Shown here piece by piece: positions 52,609-62,057 of a DNA stretch of 64,000 bases. Position 1 is the first letter of the stretch. The number at the start of each line of letters is the position of its first letter. The stretch lies in assembly GCF_007954505.1 (NCBI RefSeq), contig NZ_CP042412.1, positions 2,976,001-3,040,000 of the forward strand, in the 5' to 3' direction. The position numbers and the translations under genes are program-made. This DNA comes from Microbacterium sp. CBA3102. Its GTDB lineage: Bacteria > Actinomycetota > Actinomycetes > Actinomycetales > Microbacteriaceae. The notes beneath the pieces were generated by a model. The model was not told where the DNA came from and ran no database searches. It saw only the letters and a program-made list of their open reading frames with translations.

Positions 52609-53502
52609 ATGGCCATCGAGTTCGATTCCTCCTCCCCCAAGTTCGCCGAGTACGCCGAGCCCGGTCGCCTCGTGACCACGGAGTGGCTCGCCCAGCGGCT
52701 CGGAACGCCCGGACTCGTCGTCGTCGAGTCGGATGAGGACGTGCTTCTCTATGAGACGGGCCACATCCCGGGTGCGGTGAAGGTCGACTGGCACACCGAG
52801 CTCAACGACCCCGTCGTCCGCGACTACGTCGACGGCGAGGGCTTCGCGGAACTGCTGAGCCGCAAGGGCATCTCCCGTGACGACACCGTCGTGATCTACG
52901 GCGACAAGAACAACTGGTGGGCGGCCTACGCCCTCTGGGTCTTCTCCCTGTTCGGCCATGAAGACGTCCGCCTTCTCGACGGCGGACGCGATCGCTGGAT
53001 CGCCGAGGGCCGAGAGATCACCCGCGAGGCGACCAGCCGCCCAGCGACCGAGTACCCGGTGGTCGAGCGCGATGACTCGGTGCTCCGCGCCTACAAGGAG
53101 GACGTCCTCGCCCACATCGGCAACCCGCTGATCGATGTCCGCTCCCCCGAGGAGTACAACGGAGAGCGCACGACGGCTCCCGCATACCCCGAAGAGGGTT
53201 CGCTCCGTGCCGGCCACATCCCGACCGCGCAGAGCGTACCGTGGGCGAAGGCTGTCGCGGAAGACGGCGGTTTCCGCAGCCGCGCCGAGCTCGATGAGAT
53301 CTACCGCGACGGAGCAGGCCTGAACGATGGCGATGAGATCGTCGCCTACTGCCGCATCGGCGAGCGGTCGAGCCACACCTGGTTCGTCCTCAAGCACCTC
53401 CTGGGCTTCGAGAACGTGCGCAACTACGACGGCTCCTGGACCGAGTGGGGTAGCGCTGTACGTGTTCCCATCGTCACCGGATCCGAGCCCGGCACGCTCT
53501 GA
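52609..53502 (+). CDS. sseA: Rhodanese-type thiosulfate/3-mercaptopyruvate sulfurtransferase
   Basis: 297 residues with two rhodanese domains (about 18-145 and 165-290). The first is catalytically inactive (no Cys at the loop); the second carries the active-site Cys in [11 protein letters not shown] near residue 246. RSPEEYNGE and [14 protein letters not shown] are typical of actinobacterial SseA/CysA. It transfers sulfane sulfur from thiosulfate to thiol acceptors. It lies 19 bases upstream of sufE, so both probably work in sulfur trafficking toward Fe-S clusters, though SufE usually takes sulfur from a desulfurase. Confidence 0.92.
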   Translation: MAIEFDSSSPKFAEYAEPGRLVTTEWLAQRLGTPGLVVVESDEDVLLYETGHIPGAVKVDWHTELNDPVVRDYVDGEGFAELLSRKGISRDDTVVIYGDKNNWWAAYALWVFSLFGHEDVRLLDGGRDRWIAEGREITREATSRPATEYPVVERDDSVLRAYKEDVLAHIGNPLIDVRSPEEYNGERTTAPAYPEEGSLRAGHIPTAQSVPWAKAVAEDGGFRSRAELDEIYRDGAGLNDGDEIVAYCRIGERSSHTWFVLKHLLGFENVRNYDGSWTEWGSAVRVPIVTGSEPGTL

Positions 53503-53521
53503 GCATGTGACAATGACAGGG

Positions 53522-53953
53522 ATGAGCACAAGCGACGTTCCTGAGGCCCTCGCCGACATCCGCGACGGATTCCTGGAGATTCCCGAAGCCGACCGTCTCC
53601 TGCTGCTGCTCGAGTTCTCGGACGAGCTTCCCGACGTGTCCGCAGAGGTCGCGGCGCACCCGGAGATGTACGAACGGGTCGCCGAGTGCCAGTCGCCGGT
53701 GTACATCCACGTCGAGGTCGACGACGACATCGTCACCATGCACGCCTCAGCGCCGCCCGAGGCGCCGACCACGCGTGGGTTCGCGAGCATCCTGGTCCAG
53801 GGCCTGACCGGCCTCACCACCGATGAGGTGCTCGCGATACCGAACGACTACCCGCAGTCGATCGGGCTCACCAAGGCCGTATCGCCGTTGCGGATCGGGG
53901 GCATGACCGGAATGCTCATGCGCGCGAAGAACCAGGTCATTCAGAAGCGGTGA
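53522..53953 (+). CDS. sufE: SufE family sulfur acceptor protein
   Basis: 143 residues from ATG 53522; ATG 53513 in frame is an alternative. It shows LLEFSDELP near residue 29, the acceptor Cys in RVAECQSPVYIHVEV near residue 58, and the C-terminal IPNDYPQSIGLTKAVSPLR. It activates SufS desulfurase and carries persulfide. The pairing with a rhodanese gene is frequent in actinobacteria. The last 17 bases overlap the convergent hydrolase gene. Confidence 0.92.
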   Translation: MSTSDVPEALADIRDGFLEIPEADRLLLLLEFSDELPDVSAEVAAHPEMYERVAECQSPVYIHVEVDDDIVTMHASAPPEAPTTRGFASILVQGLTGLTTDEVLAIPNDYPQSIGLTKAVSPLRIGGMTGMLMRAKNQVIQKR

Positions 53954-55091
53954 AGCCCTGAGCCTCGAGCCAGTCCGTGATCGCAGTCGTCCAGCCGACC
54001 TGATCGTAGTTCCACAGCTTCGTGTGGCGGGCGACCGTGAACCGCGGCATGGTCACGAGGTCGGGGCGCACCTCCTGCAACGCATGTGAGGAATCCGCCG
54101 GCACGAATCCGTCGTCGTCGCTGTGCAGGATCAGCACCGGCGCGGTGAGTTCGTCCGCACGAGCGACCATGTCCAACCGGTCGAACGGGATCGGCGCATC
54201 CGCTCCGCTGAGGCGTGCGGTGAGGGGCATCTGCAGCGCCCCCATGGCCAGCTCCGGAAGCGGCGCCCGTACGCGGGCGAGCTTCGCCTGGAATCTCAGC
54301 ACCGTGCGCCAGTCGACGACCGGCGATTCGAGGATGATCCCGGCGATGCGATCGCGGTGCCCGGAGGTGACCGCTGCCTGCAGCGACACCGCACCTCCCA
54401 TCGACCAACCCATCAAGATGACGCGTTCGGCACCGTGCCGCAACGCATAAGCGATCGCGGCATCGACGTCACGCCACTCCGAGGCACCGAGGGCGTACGC
54501 ACCCGCCTTCGTGCGCGGGGCCTCGCCGTCGTTGCGATAGGACACGACGAGGTTGGGAAGGCCGGCGGCATGCAGCACCGGCACCGCACGGAGACACTCG
54601 GCGCGTGTCGCCCCACGGCCGTGCACCTGGACCACCCAGGTCTTCGACGACGCCGGGAAATACCAGGCCGGGCACGGCCCCGCGGGCGAACCGATCAGCA
54701 GGTTCTCCCACCGCAGATGAAGCTCACTCGGCGAGGAGTAGTAGTAGCCGCTGAAGGCCGCGGCGCGGTCGACGCGAGCACCCGGCTCGATCTGTGTCAG
54801 GAGCTTGCGACGCACCGTCCCCGCGTCCGCGCTGAGCACGGCGCCGAGCTTGACATAGCCGTAGGTGCCCGTCGTGAACAGGCCGTAACGACCGGGAAGC
54901 TCGGTGTCGGGAGTGCGCTGCAGCTCGATGGTCTGTGCGCCGGTGTCGACGGCGAGGATCTCGGTGTCGGTCGCGCGACGCATGGGGGTGACCACTCGCC
55001 GGGCCACGGCGAACACGACGAGAGCGAACGCCGCCCCGAAAGCGAACAGGGCGGGGACAAGGAGGGTAACGGCGTGCCTGAGACTCTTCAT
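53937..55091 (-). CDS. Membrane-anchored alpha/beta hydrolase
   Basis: 384 residues. One N-terminal transmembrane helix (about 8-30: LLVPALFAFGAAFALVVFAV) is followed by a beta-rich stem (about 40-140). The hydrolase domain follows with VVQVHGRGATRAEC, the nucleophile in ILMGWSMGGAVSLQ near residue 238, Asp in ILHSDDDGFVP and His in VARHTKLWNYD. It resembles the peptidase S15/lysophospholipase-like hydrolases of actinobacteria. Substrate unknown. It starts 25 bases from the divergent DUF3000 gene. Confidence 0.82.
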   Translation of the reverse strand: MKSLRHAVTLLVPALFAFGAAFALVVFAVARRVVTPMRRATDTEILAVDTGAQTIELQRTPDTELPGRYGLFTTGTYGYVKLGAVLSADAGTVRRKLLTQIEPGARVDRAAAFSGYYYSSPSELHLRWENLLIGSPAGPCPAWYFPASSKTWVVQVHGRGATRAECLRAVPVLHAAGLPNLVVSYRNDGEAPRTKAGAYALGASEWRDVDAAIAYALRHGAERVILMGWSMGGAVSLQAAVTSGHRDRIAGIILESPVVDWRTVLRFQAKLARVRAPLPELAMGALQMPLTARLSGADAPIPFDRLDMVARADELTAPVLILHSDDDGFVPADSSHALQEVRPDLVTMPRFTVARHTKLWNYDQVGWTTAITDWLEAQGFTASE

Positions 55092-55116
55092 CGCTTCCTG
55101 ACTCTAGCCTGTTGCC

Positions 55117-55698
55117 GTGACCGCACCCCCCGAAGCCGGGACGCCCTTCGAGAGCGCCGTGGCCGAACTGCGCGCGACCGAGTTCCGCGATGACATCACG
55201 GTGCGCGAGATCGCCACACCGCAGGGCCTCGCGCCCTTCGCCATCGCCCTCGCCGCCGATGTGCGCCCGGAGGGTGATGGCGAGTCCGTGTACGGCACCG
55301 GCCGGTTCGTCCTGCTGCACGATCCGGAGGAACCAGGGGCATGGGGCGGCTCCTGGCGCATCGTCATCTTCGCGCAGGCCCCGCTCGAGACCGAGATCGG
55401 CACCGACCCCCTCCTGGCCGATGTGACGTGGTCGTGGCTGGTCGATGCGCTCGACTCCCGTCAGGCCGTCTACCACTCGGAATCGGGCACCTCGACCAAG
55501 ACGCTGTCGAAGGGATTCGGCGGGCTCGCCATCGAGGGCGACGGGGCCCAGATAGAATTGCGGGCGTCCTGGACTCCGGAAGGCCCGTTCCGACCCCACG
55601 TCGAAGCATGGGCCGAGCTGGTCGGAATGCTGGCGGGACTTCCGCCCGGCTCCGAGGGCATCGCCGTGATCGGCGCGCGAAAGGCTGTACGTGACTGA
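55117..55698 (+). CDS. DUF3000 family protein
   Basis: 193 residues from GTG 55117. It matches actinobacterial DUF3000: FESAVAELRATEFRDDITVREI at the N-terminus, GRFVLLHDPE, GSWRIVIFAQAPLETEIGTDPLLADVTWSWL, and a C-terminal WAELVGMLAGLPPG. Function is unknown. It overlaps the RNase D start by 8 bases, and the DUF3000-rnd pair is a conserved actinobacterial arrangement, suggesting a link to RNA processing by association only. Confidence 0.92.
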   Translation: MTAPPEAGTPFESAVAELRATEFRDDITVREIATPQGLAPFAIALAADVRPEGDGESVYGTGRFVLLHDPEEPGAWGGSWRIVIFAQAPLETEIGTDPLLADVTWSWLVDALDSRQAVYHSESGTSTKTLSKGFGGLAIEGDGAQIELRASWTPEGPFRPHVEAWAELVGMLAGLPPGSEGIAVIGARKAVRD

Positions 55699-56883
55699 AT
55701 ACTCCGTGATCTCGGATGCTGGGGAGTTCCGCGCGGCGTGCGCCGTGCTCGCCGCCGGTACCGGGCCCGTGGCCGTGGACGTGGAGCGCGCGTCCGGCTT
55801 CCGATACTCGCAACGCGCCTACCTCGTGCAGGTCTTCCGTCGCGACGCGGGGGTCTTCCTGTTCGATCCGCCTGCGATCGGTGACTTCGCTCCGCTCCAG
55901 GACGCGATCGGCGACGTGGAGTGGGTACTGCATGCCGCGAGTCAGGACCTCCCGTCCCTTCGGGAGCTCCACCTGGAACCGCGGACCATCTTCGACACCG
56001 AACTCGCCTCCCGCCTGCTCGGTCACGAGCGCGTCGGGCTCGGGGCGGTCGTCGAGGACACCTTGGGCATCACGCTCAAGAAGGAGCATTCCGCCGCCGA
56101 CTGGTCGACGCGTCCGCTTCCGGACTCCTGGCTGGAGTATGCCGCTCTCGACGTCCTGCATCTGATCGACGTCCGCGACGTCCTCGTCCTGGAGCTCGAG
56201 GAGCAGGGCAAGACGGAGATCGCGGCGGAGGAGTTCGCCGCCACCCTGACACGCGCACCCAAACCCCCGAGAGAAGACCCCTGGCGCCGACTCAGCGGCC
56301 TGCATCAGGTGCGCGGCGCCCGCAACCTCGCGGTCGCCCGTTCTCTGTGGCAAGCCCGCGAGGCATACGCGCAGGACCAGGACGTCTCGCCCGGACGACT
56401 CGTGCCGGACCGCTCCCTGGTGGCGGCGGTGATGGCGAACCCGCCGTCGAAGCAGGCTCTGGCCGGCGTCAAGGAGTTCCAGGGGCGCGCCAGTCGCACA
56501 CAGCTCGACCGCTGGTGGCAGGCCATCGTCGAGGGCAGGGCGACGGAAGACCTCCCCCGTGAGCGCGTGCCGAGTGACAGCCTTCCCCCGCCCGCGCGTG
56601 GGCAGACCGGAACCCCGAAGCGGATGCGCGACTCAAGGCTGCGCGACCCGTCGTGGAGGCCACGGCCGAAGAGCTGGGGATGCCGACGGAGAACCTCCTG
56701 ACGCCGGAGTATCTGCGCCGCGTGGCCTGGGAGCTGCCGGGAGAGACCCCGGAGGAGATCGGCGCTGCGTTGGCCGCACTGGGCGCCCGCCCCTGGCAGA
56801 TTGCACAGACTGCACAGAAGATCGCTGCGGCCTTTGTAGAAGCCGCGCAAACGCCCGACGCGACCCCCGCGACCGCTTCGTAG
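55691..56883 (+). pseudogene. rnd: RNase D, C-terminal HRDC end shifted out of frame by one base
   Basis: Starting at GTG 55691, residues 1-298 follow RNase D/3'-5' exonuclease: DEDD motifs in VAVDVERASGFRYSQ, ASQDLPSLRELHLEP and LEYAALDVLHLID, then the first HRDC domain (PWRRLSGLHQVRGARNLA). At about 56582-56600, after SDSLPPP, the coherent protein continues in the -1 frame (RAWADRNPEADARL, then VVEATAEELGMPTENLLTPE, RRVAWELPGETPEEIG) to 56883. The zero frame instead ends at 56701 with an unrelated Arg/Pro tail. One missing C in the CCCCCGCCC run explains it. It may be a true mutation, a sequencing error, or (least likely) programmed slippage. The catalytic domain is intact, so activity may persist. 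Confidence 0.85.
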
Positions 56884-56956
56884 GTTCGATCCAACCGATT
56901 CCTCCCGGTTTTCACGGGCTTCGTAGACTGAGGCCACGCACTAACTTGGAGGCAGA

Positions 56957-58162
56957 GTGGCCGAGATCTCGGACGTCTTCTTCGTCGATGGAGTACGCAC
57001 CCCTTTCGGGCGCGCCGGCGAAAAGGGCATGTACTGGAACACCCGCGCGGATGACCTCGCCGTCAAGGCGACCATCGGCCTGATGGAGCGCAACGCCGCC
57101 GTGCCGGCCGACCGCATCGACGATGTCGCGATCGCGGCGACGAGCCAGACCGGCGACCAGGGGCTGACGCTCGGGCGATCCGTGGCGATCCTCGCCGGCC
57201 TTCCGCAGACCGTGCCCGGTCTCGCGGTGGAGCGCATGTGCGCAGGCGCGATGACGAGCGTGACGACCATGGGCGCGTCGATCGGCGTCGGCATGTACGA
57301 CTTCGCCCTCGCCGGCGGCGTCGAGCACATGGGCCACCACCCCATCGGTGGCAACGCGGACCCGAACCCGCGCTTCGTCGCCGAGAAGATGGTCGATCCC
57401 GGCGCGCTCAACATGGGCGTCACCGCGGAGCGGATCTTCGACCGTTTCCCGCACCTCACGAAGGAGCGCTCGGACCGATTCGGCATGCTCAGCCAGCACA
57501 AGGTGCAGGCAGCGTACGACGCCGGCAAGATCCAGCCCGACCTCGTCTCGGTCGCCACCAAGGGTCCGGATGGCGCCTGGGGTCTCGCGACCGAGGACGA
57601 GGGCCGCCGCCCGCAGACCACGATGGAAGATCTCGCATCCCTCAAGACGCCGTTCCGCCCGCACGGGCGCGTCACCGCCGGCACTTCCTCCCCGCTCACC
57701 GACGGCGCGACGATGTCGCTGCTCGCCGGGGGCGGAGCGGTGAAGGAGTTCGGACTCGCGCCGAAGATGCGGATGGTCTCGTTCGCCTTCGCCGGTGTGC
57801 AGCCCGAGATCATGGGGATCGGACCGATCCCGTCGACCGAGAAGGCCCTCAAGAAGGCCGGACTCACGATCGACGACATCGGCCTGTTCGAGCTCAATGA
57901 AGCGTTCGCCATCCAGGTGATCTCTCTGCTCGACCACTTCGGCATCGCCGACGACGACCCCCGCGTCAACCAGTGGGGCGGCGCGATCGCGCTGGGACAC
58001 CCGCTCGCGGCGTCCGGGGTGCGTCTGATGATCCAGCTCGCGGCCCAGTTCGCCGAGCGCCCCGATGTCCGCTACGGTCTGACCGCCATGTGCGTCGGCC
58101 TCGGTCAGGGCGGTTCGGTCATCTGGGAGAACCCGCACTACGACGGCAAGAAGAAGAAGTGA
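56957..58162 (+). CDS. fadA: Acetyl-CoA C-acyltransferase (thiolase) FadA
   Basis: 401 residues from GTG 56957 with GGAGG upstream. The nucleophile Cys is in VERMCAGAMTS near residue 93; NEAFAIQV, the catalytic His in ALGHPLAASG near 354, and the second Cys in AMCVGLGQGG near 384 complete the thiolase set. It performs the last step of fatty acid beta-oxidation. The stop overlaps the fadB start. TAGACT at 56924-56929 may be the -10 of the operon. Confidence 0.95.
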   Translation: MAEISDVFFVDGVRTPFGRAGEKGMYWNTRADDLAVKATIGLMERNAAVPADRIDDVAIAATSQTGDQGLTLGRSVAILAGLPQTVPGLAVERMCAGAMTSVTTMGASIGVGMYDFALAGGVEHMGHHPIGGNADPNPRFVAEKMVDPGALNMGVTAERIFDRFPHLTKERSDRFGMLSQHKVQAAYDAGKIQPDLVSVATKGPDGAWGLATEDEGRRPQTTMEDLASLKTPFRPHGRVTAGTSSPLTDGATMSLLAGGGAVKEFGLAPKMRMVSFAFAGVQPEIMGIGPIPSTEKALKKAGLTIDDIGLFELNEAFAIQVISLLDHFGIADDDPRVNQWGGAIALGHPLAASGVRLMIQLAAQFAERPDVRYGLTAMCVGLGQGGSVIWENPHYDGKKKK

Positions 58163-60315
58163 GCGCCACTGTGACCAACTACGACGAGATCGACTTCTCC
58201 CCCATCCAGGCGCTCACCGAGGGCGAGGTCATCACGCAGTCGCCCGTGCGCGACATCCGTCTCGCCTCCGGCAAGGTGCTCGCCCTGATCACCCTCGACA
58301 ACGGCCGCGATCACACGCGTCCGAACACACTGGGTCCGGCGACCCTCACTCAGCTGGGTGAAACACTCGACGCTCTCACGGCACGAGCGGCCGCGGGCGA
58401 GATCCAGGCGGTCGGCATCACGGGAAAGCAGTACATCCTCGCCGCGGGCGCCGATCTGTCCGACATCAGCAAGGTCGGCTCGCGTGACAACGCCCGCCTG
58501 ATCGCGCAGCTCGGCCACAAGGTGCTCGGCAAGCTCGGCGATCTCGGTGTGCCCTCGTTCGCGTTCGTGAACGGCCTCGCTCTGGGCGGCGGCCTGGAGA
58601 TCGCTCTGAACTCCAGCTACCGCACAGTCGACGCCTCGGCGGCGGCAGTGGCCCTGCCCGAGGTCTTCCTCGGCATCATCCCGGGCTGGGGTGGCGCATA
58701 CCTCCTGCCGAACCTGATCGGCATCGAGAACGCGCTCGAGGTCGTCATCTCCAACCCGCTCAAGCAGAACCGCATGCTCAAGCCTCAGCAGGCATTCGAT
58801 CTGGGCATCTTCGACGCGATCTTCCCCGCGGCGAACTACCTCGAGAACTCCCTGTCGTGGGCGGACGCCGTTCTCGGCGGCAAGAAGGTCGAGCGCAAGA
58901 ACGAGCCCGGCAAGATCGAACGCCTCACCAAGTGGCCGATCGCCATCAAGATGGCACGCGGGATGCTCGAGTCGAAGATCGGCACCGTGCCGAAGTCGCC
59001 TTATGCCGCACTGGACCTGCTTGACAAGGCCAAAGCCGGAACCAAGGCAGAGGGCTTCGCCCGCGAGGACGAGGCGCTCGCCGAACTCGTCACGGGCGAT
59101 CAGTTCGCGGCGTCCATGTACGCGTTCGACCTCGTGCAGAAGCGCGCGAAGCGTCCTGTCGGCGCTCCGGACAAGCAGCTCGCGAAGAAGGTCACCAAGG
59201 TCGGCATCATCGGCGCCGGTCTCATGGCGAGCCAGTTCGCGCTGTTGTTCGTGCGCAAGCTACAGGTGCCCGTGCTCATCACCGACCTGGACCAGGCGCG
59301 CGTCGACAAGGGCGTCGCGTACATCCACGAGGAGATCGGCAAGCTCGAGGCGAAGGGACGCCTGGACGCCGACTCGGCCAACAAGCTGCGCGCGCTCGTC
59401 ACCGGCACCACCGACAAGAGCCTCTACGCGGACTGCGACTTCGTGATCGAGGCCGTGTTCGAAGAGGTCGGCGTCAAGCAGCAGGTGTTCGGCGAGATCG
59501 AGAAGGTCATCGCCGAGGACGCGATCCTCGCGACCAACACCTCGTCGCTGTCCGTCGAGGAGATCGGCTCCAAGCTGGCGCACCCCGAGCGTCTCGTGGG
59601 CTTCCACTTCTTCAACCCGGTCGCAGTGATGCCGCTGATCGAGATCGTGAAGACACCGGCGACGGACGATGCCGCGCTGTCGACGGCTTTCGTCGTCGCG
59701 AAGAATCTCGGGAAGAACGCGGTGCTCACCGCCGACGCGCCGGGCTTCGTCGTGAACCGACTGCTCGCCAAGGTCATGGGCGAGGCGGCCCGCGCGGTCT
59801 ACGAGGGCACGCCGATCGCCGACGTCGAGAAGGCGTTCGGCCCGCTCGGTCTCCCGATGGGGCCGTTCCAGCTGATCGACCTGGTCGGGTGGAAGGTCGC
59901 CGCCCACGTGCAGGACACGATGGTCCACGCCTTCCCCGACCGGTTCTACGCCAACGAGAACTTCCATGCGCTCGCGAAACTCGACGCGGTCGTGGAGAAG
60001 GACAAGGGCGGACGCGTCATCGGCTGGACCAAGCAGGCCGAGAAGGTGCTGAAGCCGGCGGTCGGCAAGGCCCCTGCCTCCGCAGCGACCATCCTGCAGC
60101 GCGTTCAGGACGGCCTGGCACAGGAGATCAAGCTGATGCTGGACGAAGGCGTCGTGCCCGAGGTCGAGGACATCGATCTGTGCCTCATCCTCGGCGCCGG
60201 CTGGCCGTTCATCGACGGGGGCGCCTCGCCGTACCTCGACCGTGAGGGAGCGTCCGAGCGGGCCTTCGGCAGCTCGTTCCACACTCCGCAGATCCGCGGC
60301 GTCGAGAGCCGCTGA
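58159..60315 (+). CDS. fadB: Multifunctional fatty acid oxidation protein FadB (enoyl-CoA hydratase/3-hydroxyacyl-CoA dehydrogenase)
   Basis: 718 residues from GTG 58159 (overlaps the fadA stop, GTGA); GTG 58171 is a possible later start. The enoyl-CoA hydratase domain occupies about 15-250, with ITGKQYILAAGADLSDI, NGLALGGGLEIAL and LPEVFLGIIPGWGG. The dehydrogenase NAD domain begins near 340 with VGIIGAGLMASQFA and continues through NTSSLSVEEIGSKL and VGFHFFNPVAVMPLIEI; the C-terminal domain runs to the end. It forms the trifunctional complex with FadA for beta-oxidation. Confidence 0.95.
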   Translation: MSATVTNYDEIDFSPIQALTEGEVITQSPVRDIRLASGKVLALITLDNGRDHTRPNTLGPATLTQLGETLDALTARAAAGEIQAVGITGKQYILAAGADLSDISKVGSRDNARLIAQLGHKVLGKLGDLGVPSFAFVNGLALGGGLEIALNSSYRTVDASAAAVALPEVFLGIIPGWGGAYLLPNLIGIENALEVVISNPLKQNRMLKPQQAFDLGIFDAIFPAANYLENSLSWADAVLGGKKVERKNEPGKIERLTKWPIAIKMARGMLESKIGTVPKSPYAALDLLDKAKAGTKAEGFAREDEALAELVTGDQFAASMYAFDLVQKRAKRPVGAPDKQLAKKVTKVGIIGAGLMASQFALLFVRKLQVPVLITDLDQARVDKGVAYIHEEIGKLEAKGRLDADSANKLRALVTGTTDKSLYADCDFVIEAVFEEVGVKQQVFGEIEKVIAEDAILATNTSSLSVEEIGSKLAHPERLVGFHFFNPVAVMPLIEIVKTPATDDAALSTAFVVAKNLGKNAVLTADAPGFVVNRLLAKVMGEAARAVYEGTPIADVEKAFGPLGLPMGPFQLIDLVGWKVAAHVQDTMVHAFPDRFYANENFHALAKLDAVVEKDKGGRVIGWTKQAEKVLKPAVGKAPASAATILQRVQDGLAQEIKLMLDEGVVPEVEDIDLCLILGAGWPFIDGGASPYLDREGASERAFGSSFHTPQIRGVESR

Positions 60316-60336
60316 CCGCGAACACCATCACGCGAC

Positions 60337-60373
60337 GCGCCCCACGGGATTCCCCGCGAATCCGGTGGGGCGC
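60337..60373. terminator. Terminator after fadB
   Basis: GCGCCCCAC (60337-60345) pairs with GTGGGGCGC (60365-60373), extended inward by GGATT/AATCC after one G-G mismatch, loop of 7 bases. It lies 21 bases after the fadB stop and 53 bases beyond the convergent GMC stop. A weak T-run follows (TTCGTCGTCCGTTCT). Confidence 0.75.
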
Positions 60374-60425
60374 TTCGTCGTCCGTTCTGCGATGACGTGG
60401 CACCGCAGATTCCCGTCGCCGAGGC

Positions 60426-62057
60426 TCAGCCGGCGGACTGAACCGGTCGGCCGTCGACCTCACCGTACCGAGGCCAGTACGACAGTGCCCTCTCCGCAAG
60501 CGCGGTGATCGTGAGCGAGGGGTTCACCCCGGGATTGGCGGGCACAGCGGCACCGTCGACGACGTGCAGCCCGGGATGCCCCCAGACGCGGTGGTACGCG
60601 TCGATGACCCCGTGTGCCGGCGATGCGGAGATCACGGCACCTCCGAGGAAGTGCGCCGTGAGTGGGATGCCGAACACCTCCGGCCAGGATCCGCGCGGAG
60701 CTGCGGGCACCCCGCCCTCGGCCTCGACCCGCGCGGCGATCGCCGCAGCCGCGGTGTGAGCTTGGGGCAGGTAGCTCGGGTTCGGCGATCCGTGACCCTG
60801 CGCACTCGTCATCACGAGGCGACCGAAGCGGCGGCGTAGCGAGAGGGTGAGCGAGTTGTCCGCCGTCTGCATCACCAGCGCGATGATCCCCCGCTCACTC
60901 CAGCGCCGGAGGCTCCCCAGACGGAACTGCCGCAGCGGGGAGCGGAGCACCTGCGCGACGAGGCTGCGCAGCCGCACCCCCAGCGGCCGCCCTCCGGGGA
61001 CGATGACCGTCGCCAGCGCCCCCATCAGGTTCGAGCCCGGCCCGTAGCGGACGTTCTCGACGTGCGTGCGCTCGTCGATGTGGAACGAGGTCGTGATCGC
61101 GACGCCGCGAGCGAGCTGGAGAGACTCCGGGACGTCCGTGGCGACCGCGCCGTCCAGCGCTTCCGAATTGGTGCGAGTGAGACGGCCGATCGACCCCGAG
61201 ATCCGCGGCAGTGCGCCGGACTCCTTCATCCGATGCAGGAGCTGCTGCGTGCCCCATGTGCCTGCCGCCAGCACCACCTGCCTGGCGGTCACCGTCCTCC
61301 GCGCGTGCCGGAGCCACGCCCCGCTGCGCTGTGTCGTGACCGCGAACCCCCCGCTGGGGAGCTCCCGCACCTCGCTGACCGTGCGCAGCGCCTCGATCGC
61401 GACCCCGCGGCGTTCCGCGAGAGCGAGGTAGTTCTTCATCAGTGTGTTCTTCGCGCCGACACGACAACCCACCATGCAGTTCCCGCAGAGGGTGCATCCG
61501 GTGCGATCGGGGCCCTCGCCGCCGAAGAAGGGGTCTGGTGTGCGCTCCCCCGGCTTTCCGAACCAGACGCCGACCGGCGCGCGCCGGAAGGTGTCGCCGA
61601 CGCCGAGGTCCTCCGCGGCACCGGCCATGATCCTCTCCACAGGTCCCGTATGCGGGTAGTGCTCGACGACGCCGAGCATCCTCTTCGCCGTGGCGTAGTG
61701 CGGTGCGAGCTCCGTCTCCCAGTCCGCGATACCGTGCCATTGCGGGTCCGCGAAGAAGGCCGATCCGGGCTGGTACAGCGTGTTCGCGTAGTTGAGCGAT
61801 CCGCCTCCCACGCCTGCCCCGGCCAGGATCAGCACATGCGGCAGTCGGTGGATGCGCTGGATCCCGTAGCAGCCCAGGGCCGGTGCCCACAGGTACCGGC
61901 GGACGTTCCAGTTGGTCTTCGCGAAGTCGTCGTCCTCGAAGCGACGCCCCGCTTCGTAGACGCGCACACGGTATCCCTTCTCCGCCAGTCGCAGTGCGGC
62001 AACGGAACCGCCGAATCCGGAACCCACGACCACGACATCTTCATCGAACTCAGTCAT
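60426..62057 (-). CDS. GMC-type FAD oxidoreductase (cholesterol oxidase-like)
   Basis: 543 residues. The FAD loop VVVVGSGFGGSVAALRLAEKG is near residue 8. LAGAGVGGGSLNYANTLYQP is a GMC-type signature and a CTLCGNCMVGC cluster near residue 190 gives a CxxCxxCxxxC pattern, as in the actinobacterial sterol-oxidase-like subgroup. The C-terminus has HVVDGAAVPANPGVNPSLTITALAERA. Substrate is probably a hydroxyl-bearing lipid or sterol; unproven. The start overlaps the end of the diacylglycerol kinase by 8 bases, so the minus-strand lipid genes form one unit. Confidence 0.87.
   Translation of the reverse strand: MTEFDEDVVVVGSGFGGSVAALRLAEKGYRVRVYEAGRRFEDDDFAKTNWNVRRYLWAPALGCYGIQRIHRLPHVLILAGAGVGGGSLNYANTLYQPGSAFFADPQWHGIADWETELAPHYATAKRMLGVVEHYPHTGPVERIMAGAAEDLGVGDTFRRAPVGVWFGKPGERTPDPFFGGEGPDRTGCTLCGNCMVGCRVGAKNTLMKNYLALAERRGVAIEALRTVSEVRELPSGGFAVTTQRSGAWLRHARRTVTARQVVLAAGTWGTQQLLHRMKESGALPRISGSIGRLTRTNSEALDGAVATDVPESLQLARGVAITTSFHIDERTHVENVRYGPGSNLMGALATVIVPGGRPLGVRLRSLVAQVLRSPLRQFRLGSLRRWSERGIIALVMQTADNSLTLSLRRRFGRLVMTSAQGHGSPNPSYLPQAHTAAAAIAARVEAEGGVPAAPRGSWPEVFGIPLTAHFLGGAVISASPAHGVIDAYHRVWGHPGLHVVDGAAVPANPGVNPSLTITALAERALSYWPRYGEVDGRPVQSAG

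Noticed and set aside
56582-56600. Programmed -1 ribosomal frameshifting in RNase D
   Set aside because: No canonical X-XXY-YYZ slippery heptamer in the correct phase, and no downstream stimulatory structure evident; a lost base is simpler.
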